Assembly: GCF_016765655.2 (NCBI RefSeq)
Contig: NZ_CP086106.1
Location: 4,143,001 to 4,207,000, forward strand
Length of the DNA: 64,000 nt
Direction of reading: 5' to 3'
Origin: Skermanella mucosa
GTDB taxonomy: Bacteria; Pseudomonadota; Alphaproteobacteria; Azospirillales; Azospirillaceae
Shown piece after piece: positions 55,926 to 64,000 of this stretch. Made by a program: the position numbers and the translations under genes. How positions within the stretch are numbered: position 1 is the first letter of the stretch; each line of letters starts with the position of its first letter. Below the pieces are notes generated by a model. That model worked only from the letters and a program-made list of their open reading frames with translations, was not told the DNA's origin and ran no database searches.

Positions 55926-57200
55926 TCAGTACAGCAGGTTCCGGAACACCAGGGAAACGTCGGGCACGAAGGTGACGACCATCAGGCAGCCGAGGATCAC
56001 CAGCACGAAGGGCACCAGCGGCCGGATGATCCGGTCGAGCGGTATGTTGGCGACCTGGCAGGCGGCGAACAGGTTGACCCCGAACGGCGGCGTGATCATG
56101 CCCATGGCGAGATTGACCACCATCACGAGCCCGAAATGGATCGGGTCGATCCCGAAATGGGAGGCCACGGGGGCCAGGATCGGGGCCAGCACGATGATCG
56201 CGGCCGAGGTCTCCACGAACATGCCGAGCACGAACAGGAAGGCGTTGACCGCCAGCAGGAACACCACCGCGCCGTCGATCGACTGCACCAGCCACTCGCC
56301 GACCGCCACCGGGATGCCGGCCCGGTTGATCAGGAAGCTGAACAGGCCGGCCGTCGCGATGATGAACATGATGATCGCGGAGGAGATGACGCTTTTCCGA
56401 AGGATCGGTGCCAGATCGGAAACCTTGATCTCCCGATAGATCACCAGCCCGACGACCAGGGCGTAGAAGACCGCGACCACCGACGCCTCGGTCGGGGTGA
56501 AGACGCCGCCATAGATCCCGCCGATGATGACGACCGGCATCAGCAGAGCCAGTCCGGAACGCCGGACGGCGGCGGTGAAGCCCAGGCGGCCGTCCCGGTC
56601 GTCGCGGCCGTAGCCCTTGATGCGGCACCAGACATAGACGAAGGCGGTCAGCGCGCCGGCGATCAGGATACCCGGCCCGATGCCGGCGATGAACAGCTCG
56701 CCGATCGAGACTTCCGCCGAGACCGCGTAGAGGATCATCGGTATCGACGGCGGAATGATCACGCCCAGCTCGGCCGAAGTCGCCTGGAGCGCCGCCGCGA
56801 AGGGGGCGGGATAGCCGTGCTTCACCATGGCCGGGATCAGGATCGCGCCGATCGCGAAGGTCGTGGCGACGCTCGATCCGGACACCGCGGCGAAGATCAT
56901 GCAGGTCAGCACGCAGGTGCAGGCGAGCCCGCCCTGGACGCCGCCGACGATCGACTTGGCGAAATCCACCAGCCGGGTCGAGATGCCGCCGACCTCCATC
57001 AGGTTGCCGGCCAGGATGAAGAAGGGAATCGCCGCCAGGGGATAGCGGTCGAGCGAGACGAAGAGCTGCTGGGCGACCAGCAGCAGCGGCAGGTTGGTGA
57101 AGCCGGCGATGCCGACTATGCTGGCGATGCCGATGGAGATGGCGATCGGGACGCTGAGCGCGAACAGCGCCAGCATGGTGACGAGGATGGTCGTGCTCAT
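55926..57200 (-). CDS. dctM: TRAP transporter large permease (DctM), second system
   Basis: A 424-aa membrane protein with DctM motifs: PIAISIGIASIVG, LAAIPFFILAGNLMEVGGI, AVSGSSVATTFAIG and ITPPFGVNLFAA. It starts with an ATGA overlap on dctQ. With the two genes upstream it forms a second complete TRAP uptake system, distinct in sequence from that at 15164-18061. Confidence 0.92.
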   Translation of the reverse strand: MSTTILVTMLALFALSVPIAISIGIASIVGIAGFTNLPLLLVAQQLFVSLDRYPLAAIPFFILAGNLMEVGGISTRLVDFAKSIVGGVQGGLACTCVLTCMIFAAVSGSSVATTFAIGAILIPAMVKHGYPAPFAAALQATSAELGVIIPPSIPMILYAVSAEVSIGELFIAGIGPGILIAGALTAFVYVWCRIKGYGRDDRDGRLGFTAAVRRSGLALLMPVVIIGGIYGGVFTPTEASVVAVFYALVVGLVIYREIKVSDLAPILRKSVISSAIIMFIIATAGLFSFLINRAGIPVAVGEWLVQSIDGAVVFLLAVNAFLFVLGMFVETSAAIIVLAPILAPVASHFGIDPIHFGLVMVVNLAMGMITPPFGVNLFAACQVANIPLDRIIRPLVPFVLVILGCLMVVTFVPDVSLVFRNLLY

Positions 57201-57691
57201 CCGGCGGCCCCTTCCAGGTCGACGTCGCGCCGGTCGAGGTAATGGGCGATCACGGCCAGCAGAGAGAAGAAGGCGCCGACCGGCAGCGCCGCGTAGGCCC
57301 AGGCGATGGAGATCTCCAGCCCGGCCAGGGTCTGGAAGCGGACCCGCCACGCCATCTGGACGCCGAACCACAGGATGACGCCCAGCAGGGCGATGCTGTT
57401 GAGCGTGATGAAGCCGCGGAGCGCCGTCCGCCAGGGTCCGGAGGCCGCCCTGTAGGCGAGGTCGACCGCCACCAGCGCGCCGTGCCGGAAGGCGATCGTG
57501 ATGCCCAGGAAGACCATCCAGATCAGGCAGGTGCGGGTGAGCGCCTCCGACCAGGTGGAAGGCTGCTCGAAGACGAAGCGGGTGACGACCTGGTAGAAGG
57601 CGGACACCGCCGCCACCACCAGGCAGGCGGCGGCGGCGTGCCCGATCACCCGGTTCAACGCCCCCTCGATCGCCAGGAAGATCCGGATCAT
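57197..57691 (-). CDS. dctQ: TRAP transporter small permease (DctQ), second system
   Basis: The 164-aa product has four hydrophobic helices (ACLVVAAVSAFYQVVTRFVF, LIWMVFLGITIAFRHGALV, LNSIALLGVILWFGVQM, WAYAALPVGAFFSLLAVIA). It fits between dctP (12 nt away) and dctM (4-nt overlap). Confidence 0.9.
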   Translation of the reverse strand: MIRIFLAIEGALNRVIGHAAAACLVVAAVSAFYQVVTRFVFEQPSTWSEALTRTCLIWMVFLGITIAFRHGALVAVDLAYRAASGPWRTALRGFITLNSIALLGVILWFGVQMAWRVRFQTLAGLEISIAWAYAALPVGAFFSLLAVIAHYLDRRDVDLEGAAG

Positions 57692-57703
57692 GGAATCCGA
57701 CGA

Positions 57704-58684
57704 TCAGGGCGTGTAGTTGCGGATTCGGTCGATGTTCTCCTTGCCGAACCGCTTGGAGTATTCGGCGTAGGCCGGCTCCAGCGCTTGCTGGAACTTGGTG
57801 CGGTCGACATCGGTGATGACTTCCATCCCGGCCTTGCGCAGTTCATCGACGCCGTTGGACTCGACCGCGGCGACCTTCTCGCGCATCGCCTTGGCGGCGA
57901 CGGCGGCCGACTCGCGGAACATCCGCTGCTCTTCGGCGGTGAGCCCGTCGAAGGTGGAGCGCGCCATCAGGATCATGGCGGGCGAATAGACGTGGCCGGT
58001 CAGCGTCAGGTACTTCTGGACCTGGGCGAACTTGGACGCGGTGATGACCGGGATCGGGTTCTCCTGCCCGTCCACGGTGCCCTGCTGGAGGGCGGTGAAC
58101 ACCTCCGTGAAGGCCATCGGGGTGGGCAGCACGCCGAGCTGGCGGAAGGCGGTCATGTGCACCTGGTTCTCCATGGTGCGGACCTTGAGCCCCTTGGCGT
58201 CGGCCGGGTCGTTGATCGGACGCTTGCTGTTGGTGATGTGGCGGAAGCCGTTCTCGCCCCAGGCCAGGGCGACGATCCCCTTGTCCGGGAACAGCTTCAG
58301 CATGTCCTGCCCGATCGGCCCGTCCAGCACGGCGCGGGCATGGGCATAGTCCTTGAACAGGAACGGGATGTCCACCACGGCCACTTCCGGCACGAAGTTG
58401 CCGACCGGGCCGGTCGAGGTGACCACCAGGTCGAGCGTGCCGATCTGCGCGCTCTCGATCATCTCGCGCTCGGCCCCGTTGGGGGTGGAGACGACCTTGA
58501 ACTTGCCGTTGCTGCGCCGGGCCAGCTCGTCGGCCAGGGTGGACGCCGCCACGCCGTAGTGCGAGGTCGCGGCCGTGGGGTGGCCGAGCTGGAGCGTCGT
58601 CTCCGCCCGGGCGGCCCCCGTCAGGGCCGACCCCGCCGTGAGCGCGAGGGCCAGGGCACCGGCCATCCAATACATTGCCTTCAT
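57704..58684 (-). CDS. dctP: TRAP transporter solute-binding protein (DctP), second system
   Basis: The 326-aa protein has a Sec signal (MAGALALALTAGSALTGAARA) and DctP motifs: TTLQLGHPTAATSHYGVAA, WGENGFRHITNSKRPI, GLKVRTMENQVHMTAF (ligand Arg in KVRTME) and PMAFTEVFTALQQGTVDGQENP. The CDS start is ATG 58684. Its promoter region is shared with divergent fixL, 210 nt apart, raising the possibility of oxygen-linked control. Confidence 0.92.
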   Translation of the reverse strand: MKAMYWMAGALALALTAGSALTGAARAETTLQLGHPTAATSHYGVAASTLADELARRSNGKFKVVSTPNGAEREMIESAQIGTLDLVVTSTGPVGNFVPEVAVVDIPFLFKDYAHARAVLDGPIGQDMLKLFPDKGIVALAWGENGFRHITNSKRPINDPADAKGLKVRTMENQVHMTAFRQLGVLPTPMAFTEVFTALQQGTVDGQENPIPVITASKFAQVQKYLTLTGHVYSPAMILMARSTFDGLTAEEQRMFRESAAVAAKAMREKVAAVESNGVDELRKAGMEVITDVDRTKFQQALEPAYAEYSKRFGKENIDRIRNYTP

Positions 58685-58894
58685 GAGCGTGGAACCTCCC
58701 AGTCCATTTCCTCGACCGCAACCCCGATCGTCGCGCGGCGGTCCGAATCTTGCGGACAAGGTTTAGCAGCCGTGCGGAAAACTTCAATTCCCATCGCTCG
58801 GACGACGGGCAAGTATCTGCATTTGCGACGAGTTGAGTAGACCATCTTGTCCGGTTTTTCTGGTACGATCGGCGAAAGACCGAGTTCCCAGAGC

Positions 58895-60427
58895 ATGCAC
58901 CCCGTGGAAAAGCACCCAATTCCCGCAGCCGACGACGACAAGCTGCGCGCCCTGATCGACACCGCCCCCGACGGCATCGTCATCATCGACAGGTTCGGCA
59001 ACATCCAGACCTGCAATTCGGCGTGCCTGCGACTGTTCGGCTATGCGCCGGAGGAGGTGCTGGGCCGGAACGTCAAGATGCTGATGCCCGACCCCTACCG
59101 GGAGGAGCACGACGGCTACCTGCGGAACTACCGGGAGACGGGCCACCGAAAGATCATCGGCATCGGCCGCGAGGTTCACGGCCGGCGTAAGGACGGCTCC
59201 GTCTTCCCGATGGAACTGTCGGTCGGCGAGGCCGGGGCGGACGAGGACCGCATCTTCATCGGCATCATCCGCGACATCACCGAGCGCAAGCAGCAGGAGG
59301 CCGTCCTGCTCGAACGGAAGGCCCGCCTCACCTCCATCCTGGAGACGGTGCCCGACGCGATCATCGTGATCGACCAGCACGGCATCATCGAATCGTTCAG
59401 TCCGGCCGCGGAACGGCTGTTCGGCTACGCAGCCGACGACGCCGTGGGGCGCAATGTCAGCATGCTGATGCCGGCCCCCTACCGCGCCGCCCATGACGGC
59501 TACATGGATCATTACCTGACGACCGGGGAGAAGCGGATCATCGGGATCGGCCGGGTGGTCGTCGGCCAGCGAGCGGACGGCACCACTTTCCCGATGGACT
59601 TGGCGGTGGGCGAAGTCACCCTGGCGGGGCGCCGGCTGTTCACCGGGTTCGTCCGCGACCTGACGGAGCACCAGCATGCCGAGAAGCGGTTGCAGGACCT
59701 TCAGTCGGAGCTTCTGCACGTCTCCCGCTTCAGCGCCATGGGGCAGATGTCCTCGACCCTGGCGCATGAGCTGAACCAGCCGCTTACCGCCATCACCAAC
59801 TATGTCAAGGCATGCCGGCGCATGATGGACGCCGCGGAGCACAAGCCGGGCGTCAAGGTGCTGGAGACCATGGACAAGGCGGTCGCCCAGGCGACCCGCG
59901 CCGGGCAGATCATCCGCCGCATGCGGGACTTCATCGAGAAGGGCCAGACCGACCGCACCGCCGAACCGATCAACAAGGTGATCGAGGAGGCGAGCGCCCT
60001 TGCGCTGGTCGGCGCCAAGCAGGACAACATCCGGGTCCATTTCGACCTGACGCCGGACGCCCCGGCGGTGTGGATCGACAAGATCCAGATCCAGCAGGTG
60101 GTCCTGAACCTGGTGCGGAACGCCATGGAGTCGCTTGCCCTGAGCCCCGTCCGCGACCTGACGATCGCCACGGCGATCACCCACGACGACCTGGTCGAGG
60201 TCTGCGTCAGGGATACCGGACCGGGCCTGGCCCCGGTGGTGGCGGCCAACCTGTTCCAGCCGTTCGTGACCACCAAGGAGAAGGGAATGGGCCTGGGCCT
60301 GTCGATCTGCCGCTCGATCATAGATGCCCATGGCGGGCGCCTGTGGGTCACGCCCAACCCCGAGGGCGGCGTGACTTTCCATTTCACGGTGGAGGTTGCC
60401 CGCCCGGAGGACAGGAATGATGACTGA
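58895..60427 (+). CDS. fixL: FixL-like oxygen-sensor histidine kinase with tandem PAS domains
   Basis: The 510-aa soluble protein has two PAS domains (about 15-138 and 140-262), then HisKA (phospho-His at about 291 in STLAHELNQPLTAI) and HATPase (NLVRNAMESLAL, DTGPGLAP, GMGLGLSICRS). Both PAS domains carry FixL haem-pocket residues: HDGYLRNY plus IIGIGREV in the first and HDGYMDHYLTTGEKRIIGIGRVV in the second, where His is the haem ligand and Arg contacts oxygen. It controls the partner FixJ, encoded 8-11 nt overlapping downstream. ATG 58895 is used; a TTG at 58847 is possible. Confidence 0.9.
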   Translation: MHPVEKHPIPAADDDKLRALIDTAPDGIVIIDRFGNIQTCNSACLRLFGYAPEEVLGRNVKMLMPDPYREEHDGYLRNYRETGHRKIIGIGREVHGRRKDGSVFPMELSVGEAGADEDRIFIGIIRDITERKQQEAVLLERKARLTSILETVPDAIIVIDQHGIIESFSPAAERLFGYAADDAVGRNVSMLMPAPYRAAHDGYMDHYLTTGEKRIIGIGRVVVGQRADGTTFPMDLAVGEVTLAGRRLFTGFVRDLTEHQHAEKRLQDLQSELLHVSRFSAMGQMSSTLAHELNQPLTAITNYVKACRRMMDAAEHKPGVKVLETMDKAVAQATRAGQIIRRMRDFIEKGQTDRTAEPINKVIEEASALALVGAKQDNIRVHFDLTPDAPAVWIDKIQIQQVVLNLVRNAMESLALSPVRDLTIATAITHDDLVEVCVRDTGPGLAPVVAANLFQPFVTTKEKGMGLGLSICRSIIDAHGGRLWVTPNPEGGVTFHFTVEVARPEDRNDD

Positions 60428-61034
60428 ACATGGTCGGCCGGGAACCGTCGTCGTGGTCGACGACGACGACGCGGTCCGCGACTCCCTTCAGATCCTGCTC
60501 GAATCCGCCGGATTCACGGTGGAAGCCTTCGCCTCCCCGGTGGAATTCCTCGCCTCGCCGGCCCCGGCCGAGGCCGGCTGCCTGCTGGTCGATGTCCGGA
60601 TGCCGGAGATGGACGGCATCCAGGTGCAGGAGACGCTGAACGCCGGCAACACCCAGCTTCCCGTCATCGTCATGACCGGGCATGCCGACGTTCCCCTGGC
60701 GGTCCGGGCGATGAAGGCCGGGGCGGTCGATTTCGTCGAGAAGCCGTTCGACGATGAGGCGATCATCGAGACCGTGCGCCGTGCCCTTCAGCTCCGCCCC
60801 GCCGCGAACCCGGAAATCGTCCAGCGGATCGCGCAGCTGACCCCGCGGGAGCGCGAGGTGCTGGAGGGGCTGGTGGCCGGCCATGCCAACAAGGTGATCG
60901 CGTACGAGCTGGACATCAGCCCACGCACGGTGGAGATCCACCGGGCGCGGGTGATGGAGAAGATGCAGGCGCGGAGCCTGTCCCAGCTCGTTCGGATGGC
61001 GCTGGAGGCCGGCGTCGCGCCGCCGGGGGCGTGA
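60417..61034 (+). CDS. fixJ: FixJ response regulator
   Basis: A 205-aa regulator with an N-terminal receiver (acidic VVVDDDDAVRDSL, phospho-Asp in LLVDVRMPEMDG, VIVMTGHADVPLAVRAMKAGAVDF, Lys in VEKPF) and a C-terminal LuxR-type helix-turn-helix (LTPREREVLEGLVAGHANKVIAYELDISPRTVEIHRARVMEKM). The ATGATG at 60417 follows GGAGG and overlaps the fixL end. It activates microaerobic genes (fixK/nif class) when phosphorylated by FixL. No fixK gene is in the window. Confidence 0.93.
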   Translation: MMTEHGRPGTVVVVDDDDAVRDSLQILLESAGFTVEAFASPVEFLASPAPAEAGCLLVDVRMPEMDGIQVQETLNAGNTQLPVIVMTGHADVPLAVRAMKAGAVDFVEKPFDDEAIIETVRRALQLRPAANPEIVQRIAQLTPREREVLEGLVAGHANKVIAYELDISPRTVEIHRARVMEKMQARSLSQLVRMALEAGVAPPGA

Positions 61035-61054
61035 GGGAGCGGCGGCGCGGTGCG

Positions 61055-61648
61055 TTAAGCGTCGAACCGGCCGGCGGTCAGCAGGTCCAGGATGGCGCGC
61101 TCGATCCCGTGCTTGAGGAAGGCGATCTCGTTGACCTGTCGGCGCAGGCGGTCGATGCCAAGGCGCCGGCCCCATGTCCGCTGGCGGTGCCGCTTGGCGA
61201 TCCAGGCATTGACGCGGGCGCGGTGGCGCTCCTCCAGGGCGGCGAAGTCGGCGGGAGCCTCCCTCAGGCTTTGCCGGTGCAACTCCTCCAGGTCGCCCAG
61301 AGACATCCGCGGCGGCATGGTGCCGGGCAGGCCGTGGGCGGCCAGCTCCGACCGGCGCCATTCGGGCCAGCGGCACGGCTCGCCTGAAGGACGGACACCG
61401 GGGCGGGCCCAGGCCGGCATTCGGGCGAGGCCGGCGGCGATCTCCGCCGCCAGCTCCTGGAGGCGGAGATCGGCGTCGCAGTGGCGGGCCAGGAGCGCCG
61501 CCAGTTCGCCGGTCGGGGCCGGGGCGGCGGTTGCGGTGGCTGCGGCTGGGGCGGCGGTGGGCAGGGCCGCGAGGGGGAGACTTGCCGCCGACGTCAACAT
61601 GAACCGGCGCGAAACGGCCGTGGGTGTGCTATTGGCTCGATCAGCCAT
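61055..61648 (-). CDS. Tat-exported hypothetical protein
   Basis: This 197-aa protein begins with a twin-arginine signal (AVSRRFMLTSAASLPLAALP). The mature part is Arg/Trp-rich and helical (WARPGVRP, CRWPEWRRSELAAHGLPG, RVNAWIAKRHRQRTWG), with no family I recognise. Export by Tat suggests a folded, perhaps cofactor-containing, periplasmic protein. It is convergent with fixJ, 20 nt apart. Confidence 0.7.
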   Translation of the reverse strand: MADRANSTPTAVSRRFMLTSAASLPLAALPTAAPAAATATAAPAPTGELAALLARHCDADLRLQELAAEIAAGLARMPAWARPGVRPSGEPCRWPEWRRSELAAHGLPGTMPPRMSLGDLEELHRQSLREAPADFAALEERHRARVNAWIAKRHRQRTWGRRLGIDRLRRQVNEIAFLKHGIERAILDLLTAGRFDA

Positions 61649-62054
61649 GAGTCGACTCCTTGTAAGTCGATTTGTGGTCAGGCCGGGTCGGGGAGGTACC
61701 AGCTTCCCTACTCGGCCGCCTCGCAGGCGCGAGGAAGCGCGACACTGGACCGGTTTCGCGGGTGTAGGGACCGGGTCCCGGGACGTGCGCGCGGGCGGGA
61801 TGCGCGTTGGGAGGGTGATGATGACGGCCCCCTCCCCCGGTTATGTCATCATGTGTCATCATTTTCCGGGGCGGGTGCCCGTTGGGTCGGGGGTTGGGCG
61901 GCGGCTTCTCCATCGCTGCTCCCCCCTCCTGATGTCAGCAGATGTCATCATTCGCCATGTCTCAGTCCAGGGGTTCACTCCAACTCCTGCCGTCCGGAAC
62001 GGTGATTGCCGTGGGGCGGAAGATTCCCGGGACGGACCGAAGCTCTCCCCCTTC

Positions 62055-62092
62055 ATCATGACCGGACTTGATCCGGTCATCCACGCGCGAAC
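62055..62092. repeat. Second copy of the 27.8-kb palindromic element (5' half)
   Basis: CATCATGACCGGACTTGA through the start of ATCCACGCGCGAACT is identical, over about 42 nt, to 27832-27873. It includes the TGACCGGA/TCCGGTCA hairpin at 62059-62079. The 3' half has diverged. Confidence 0.75.
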
Positions 62093-62167
62093 TCCATTGC
62101 GTTGGTTTGCGTGCGGAAACGCGGACCATGCCCGATTTTGGGGAAAAAGCCGCGCCACATATCGCCC

Positions 62168-62247
62168 GTAGGTCGGGGAGAGCGAAGCGGCACCAGACAT
62201 AAGCTGGCACGTTGGTGTCGGGTGCCGCTTCGCTCTCCCGGACCTAC
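62168..62247. repeat. 80-bp palindrome of the GTAGGTCGG type
   Basis: GTAGGTCGGGGAGAGCGAAG at the left end is matched by the reverse-complementary GCTTCGCTCTCCCGGACCTAC at the right, with inner arms GGCACC/GGTGCC. It shares its outer ends with the repeats at 159-254 and 296-337 on the far side of the window. Confidence 0.7.
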
Positions 62248-62350
62248 ATTTTCCGGCAAACCAGCAGTTGCCTTTCACGCGGTCACGGGCAACCACCGGC
62301 GGTAAGCCACCTTGGCGTAACGTCAGCAAGTGTCATCATCCGCCATGGTC

Positions 62351-62660
62351 GGCCCCCCCCGCCGGGGCGCGGGTGAGCTACTGGCGACAGGCTCCTCCTC
62401 CTGCCGCATGCGCGGGCTCGACCCGCGCATCCACGCGCAAACCGGCGTGATGGAGTTCGCACGTGGATGCGCGGATCAAGTCCGCGCATGACGAAAAGGA
62501 AGTGCCGTTGCCCGCCCGTATGGTTGACGCCAACCCCCGCCCGGGGTGCGGGTGGTCTTCCGGCGGCAGGCGCCTCCTTCCACCTCATGCGCGGGCTTGA
62601 CCCGCGCATCCACGTGCAAACCGGCGTGATGGAGTCCGCGCATGGTGAAAAGGGAGTGTT
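62351..62660. repeat. Two imperfect 150-nt direct repeats with double hairpins
   Basis: Unit 1 (about 62351-62510) and unit 2 (about 62529-62660) share the order C-rich/GCCGGGG-GCGGGTG, GGCGnCAGGC, CCTCCT/CCTTCC, ATGCGCGGG-loop-CCCGCGCAT, CACGnGCAAACCGGCGTGATGGAGT, CCGCGCATG and a following GAAAAGG block. They are thus tandem copies of one composite element related to that at 27838. Confidence 0.65.
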
Positions 62661-63011
62661 GCCACCGGTACTCGGCGCACTTGGGCAGGAGGCAATTACC
62701 GCTCCGGACAGCCGTGCCCGTCGTCCGGCCGACAGCGGGTTGAGTTGAAGAGTTCGCCCCCCCCCCCGCCGGGGTGATGTAAACAAACGTCATGATCCGT
62801 GGGTGCCGGCGCAGGGCCACCGCGACGGAACGGGACCGCCCCGGCTTGTTTCTTATTCACGCTTCAAAGATCCCGCTCGCGACGGCAAATCACGGCACCG
62901 GCGCAGTATATAGGAATTTATGCTGAAATGCCAGCGAACAGGCGGGCGGAGCGGTTTCGGATCGGGCGGGCGCGGACCATCCCGGAGCGGTGCTGCCGAC
63001 CCGCCCGGGCC

Positions 63012-63335
63012 TCATCCGCCGCTTCCGCGGATCTCCTCCTGATGCTGCCGTATTGCCGCCACCCGGTTCTGCCGACCAAGTTTTTCGGCGGCTGCGGCTG
63101 CTTCATCAAGCACGGTCAGCGCGGCTTCGCGGTTGCCGGAGGCGGCAAGAAGTTGCCCGAAATAGAATCCGACTTCAGCCAGGAAGTTGGCCTGCCCAAG
63201 GTGACGGAAAATAGCAAAACTTTCCGCCAACTCGTCGGCAATGATCTTCCAATCTTCTTGATCGGATACTCCGCGCTTAATCCGAAGCATGGCGCACCGG
63301 TACAGTACGTATGCAACGCTGAGGATGTCTCCCAT
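63012..63335 (-). CDS. Small TPR-like helical protein
   Basis: The 107-aa product (MGDILSVAYVLYRCAM...) has helical repeats resembling TPR (IADELAESFAIFRHLGQANFLAEVGFYFGQLLAASGNREAALTVLDEAAAAAEKLG, quoted here only by type: residues 30-85). It overlaps the end of the frameshifted CHAT gene by 59 nt and is in its original frame. It may be a separate gene or the displaced C-terminus of a TPR-CHAT protein. Base composition is less GC-rich than the CHAT part. Confidence 0.55.
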   Translation of the reverse strand: MGDILSVAYVLYRCAMLRIKRGVSDQEDWKIIADELAESFAIFRHLGQANFLAEVGFYFGQLLAASGNREAALTVLDEAAAAAEKLGRQNRVAAIRQHQEEIRGSGG

Positions 63336-64000
63336 TGCCGATGGATCGGAAGAGCTTCCTTGATCCGGATGCGCAGCGCCTGCGGTCGAGGAATTCGGCG
63401 ATGCCGGCGTCGTTGTCGAACTCCCTCCGGCCGGCTTGCGGGTCGCACAGGGGGGCGCCGCCGTCCGGGCCGAGATATACCCGCGCCAGATGCCAGTGGC
63501 TGCCGGAGTTCGGGTCGGCGGCGTGGGCCTGGAGCAGGGAGCGGCGGGCCAGGGCGGCGGCCCCGGCGACGGTGTGGCCGGCCGACAGTTCGCCGTAGAA
63601 GGCGGCGGCGAAGCGGGGGCGTCGGTGTCGTAGACCGATCCGTCCCAGCCGAGCGCGTTGGGAATGCCGCCGACGACCATGCGCCGGATGAGGGAACCGG
63701 CGGCGCCGGCGTCCTCCGCCGTGCGGCAAGCGGACAGGACGAGCAGCCGGGGGCAGCGTTCCTCCGCACCGAGTGCGGCGCGCAGCTCGCCGACGCCGAC
63801 CGGGTTGAGGGTGCCGTCGGGGGCTTCCAGCGCCAGGAAGGGCTCGCCGTCCCGGATGTCGCCGTGGGCGGTGATGTGCAGCGCCTCCACCGCGCCGGCC
63901 TGCGCCAAGCGGTCATGGAAGCCGGCGACGCCGCCGCTTTCCTCCACCAGCAGGTTCAGGCGGTCGAGGCCGGCGGTCGCGTCGAGGATCGCGGCTTCCT
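63277..64000 (-). pseudogene. CHAT-domain (caspase-like) protease, frameshifted, 5' end outside window
   Basis: Reading in from the window end, the frame gives EALHITAHGDI (catalytic His), EPFLALEAPDG, PRLLVLSACRTAEDAGAAG (catalytic Cys), GGIPNALGWDGSVYDTDA. In a run of five C residues near 63627-63632 the frame is lost. The next frame continues the family (RFAAAFYGELSAGHTVAG, RRSLLQAHAADPNSGSHWHLARVYLGPDGGAPLC) to a stop at 63277. One extra C would restore a single CHAT protein, so this is a recent frameshift or an assembly error. CHAT proteases act in bacterial defence and cell-death systems when paired with TPR or other sensors; the N-terminus is not visible here. Confidence 0.72.

Larger units (their letters stand above)
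61841..62805 (+). repeat. Four copies of a 30-nt TGTCATCAT motif
   Basis: Copies: 61841-61869 (TTATGTCATCATGTGTCATC), 61931-61960 (GATGTCAGCAGATGTCATCA), 62319-62348 (AACGTCAGCAAGTGTCATCA) and 62776-62805 (GATGTAAACAAACGTCATGA). Consensus GnnGTCAgCAnnTGTCATcATnCGCCATG. Copies 1, 3 and 4 adjoin a C-rich/CCGGGG tract. All are in the same orientation, and the motif is present nowhere else I saw in the window. Its role is unknown; candidates are protein-binding iterons or a mobile repeat. Confidence 0.6.
61649..63011. other. Gene-free, repeat-packed region
   Basis: These 1363 nt contain no supported gene on either strand. Instead there are four copies of a GTCAnCAnnTGTCATcAT motif, two 150-nt direct repeats, several perfect hairpins, a relative of the 27.8-kb palindromic element, and C runs of 8 and 11. 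Details are given in the listed repeats. Confidence 0.7.

Noticed and set aside
61841-62805. CRISPR array as explanation for the repeated 30-nt motif.
   Set aside because: Copies are imperfect and spaced by 60 to 430 nt, not at regular 30-40-nt intervals, and no cas gene is present.

Overview
The window is a stretch of a very GC-rich chromosome or large replicon from an alphaproteobacterium, most likely a Rhodospirillales member of the Azospirillum/Skermanella type. Supporting this are a PhyR-class stress regulator, FixL/FixJ, several TRAP transporters, a CheZ of the alphaproteobacterial sort, PAS_5 and DUF2161 proteins, strong GC bias at third codon positions, and palindromic intergenic repeats. 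I saw no rRNA, tRNA, CRISPR array, phage module or intact transposase. The taxonomic call is inference from gene content. Start codons were chosen from ribosome binding sites and neighbouring stops.

Layout. 1-5 kb: the tail of a sugar-acid aldolase gene, an RTX/Calx-beta extracellular nuclease and a frameshifted Uma2 gene. 5-13 kb, minus strand: a Tat-exported PhoD-like phosphatase, then a compact operon (phyR, rsbR, rsbS, rsbT, a phosphatase, a HisKA_2 kinase, a DUF6653 protein) that joins a Gram-positive style stressosome to the alphaproteobacterial general stress response. This is the most interesting locus in the window. 12-21 kb: a DUF2161 protein, a Pcm/erythromycin-esterase fusion, a dctPQM TRAP operon, a trypsin-like protease, a DsbA-fold isomerase and a Leu/Phe/Val-type dehydrogenase. 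21-28 kb: a bfd gene behind a Fur-like box, then a complete alpha-glucoside/trehalose ABC transporter operon with its alpha-glucosidase.

28-34 kb: an RlmM-like methyltransferase, a Fur-family regulator, CheZ, a GAF-PAS-GGDEF-EAL protein, a YbjQ protein and a TetR regulator. 34-46 kb, minus strand: a TAXI binding lipoprotein paired with a GltS glutamate carrier, a pentapeptide-repeat protein coupled to a giant double histidine kinase, and a PAS-GGDEF-EAL protein with a FixL-like haem PAS. 46-55 kb: a binding protein plus permease lacking an ATPase, small hypothetical proteins, a methyltransferase, a PAS_5 protein, a phospholipase D with a candidate EcfG promoter, membrane and periplasmic proteins, a lytic transglycosylase with SPOR domain, and a His-rich coiled-coil protein. 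55-61 kb: a DUF72 protein, a second dctPQM TRAP operon, fixLJ and a Tat-exported hypothetical protein. 61.6-63 kb: 1.36 kb of gene-free DNA packed with repeats. 63-64 kb: a TPR-like small gene and a frameshifted CHAT-protease gene running off the end.

The common themes are environmental sensing (stressosome, oxygen-type PAS domains, c-di-GMP enzymes, multi-PAS kinases) and scavenging of organic acids, alpha-glucosides and phosphate esters, consistent with a free-living or plant/soil-associated heterotroph.
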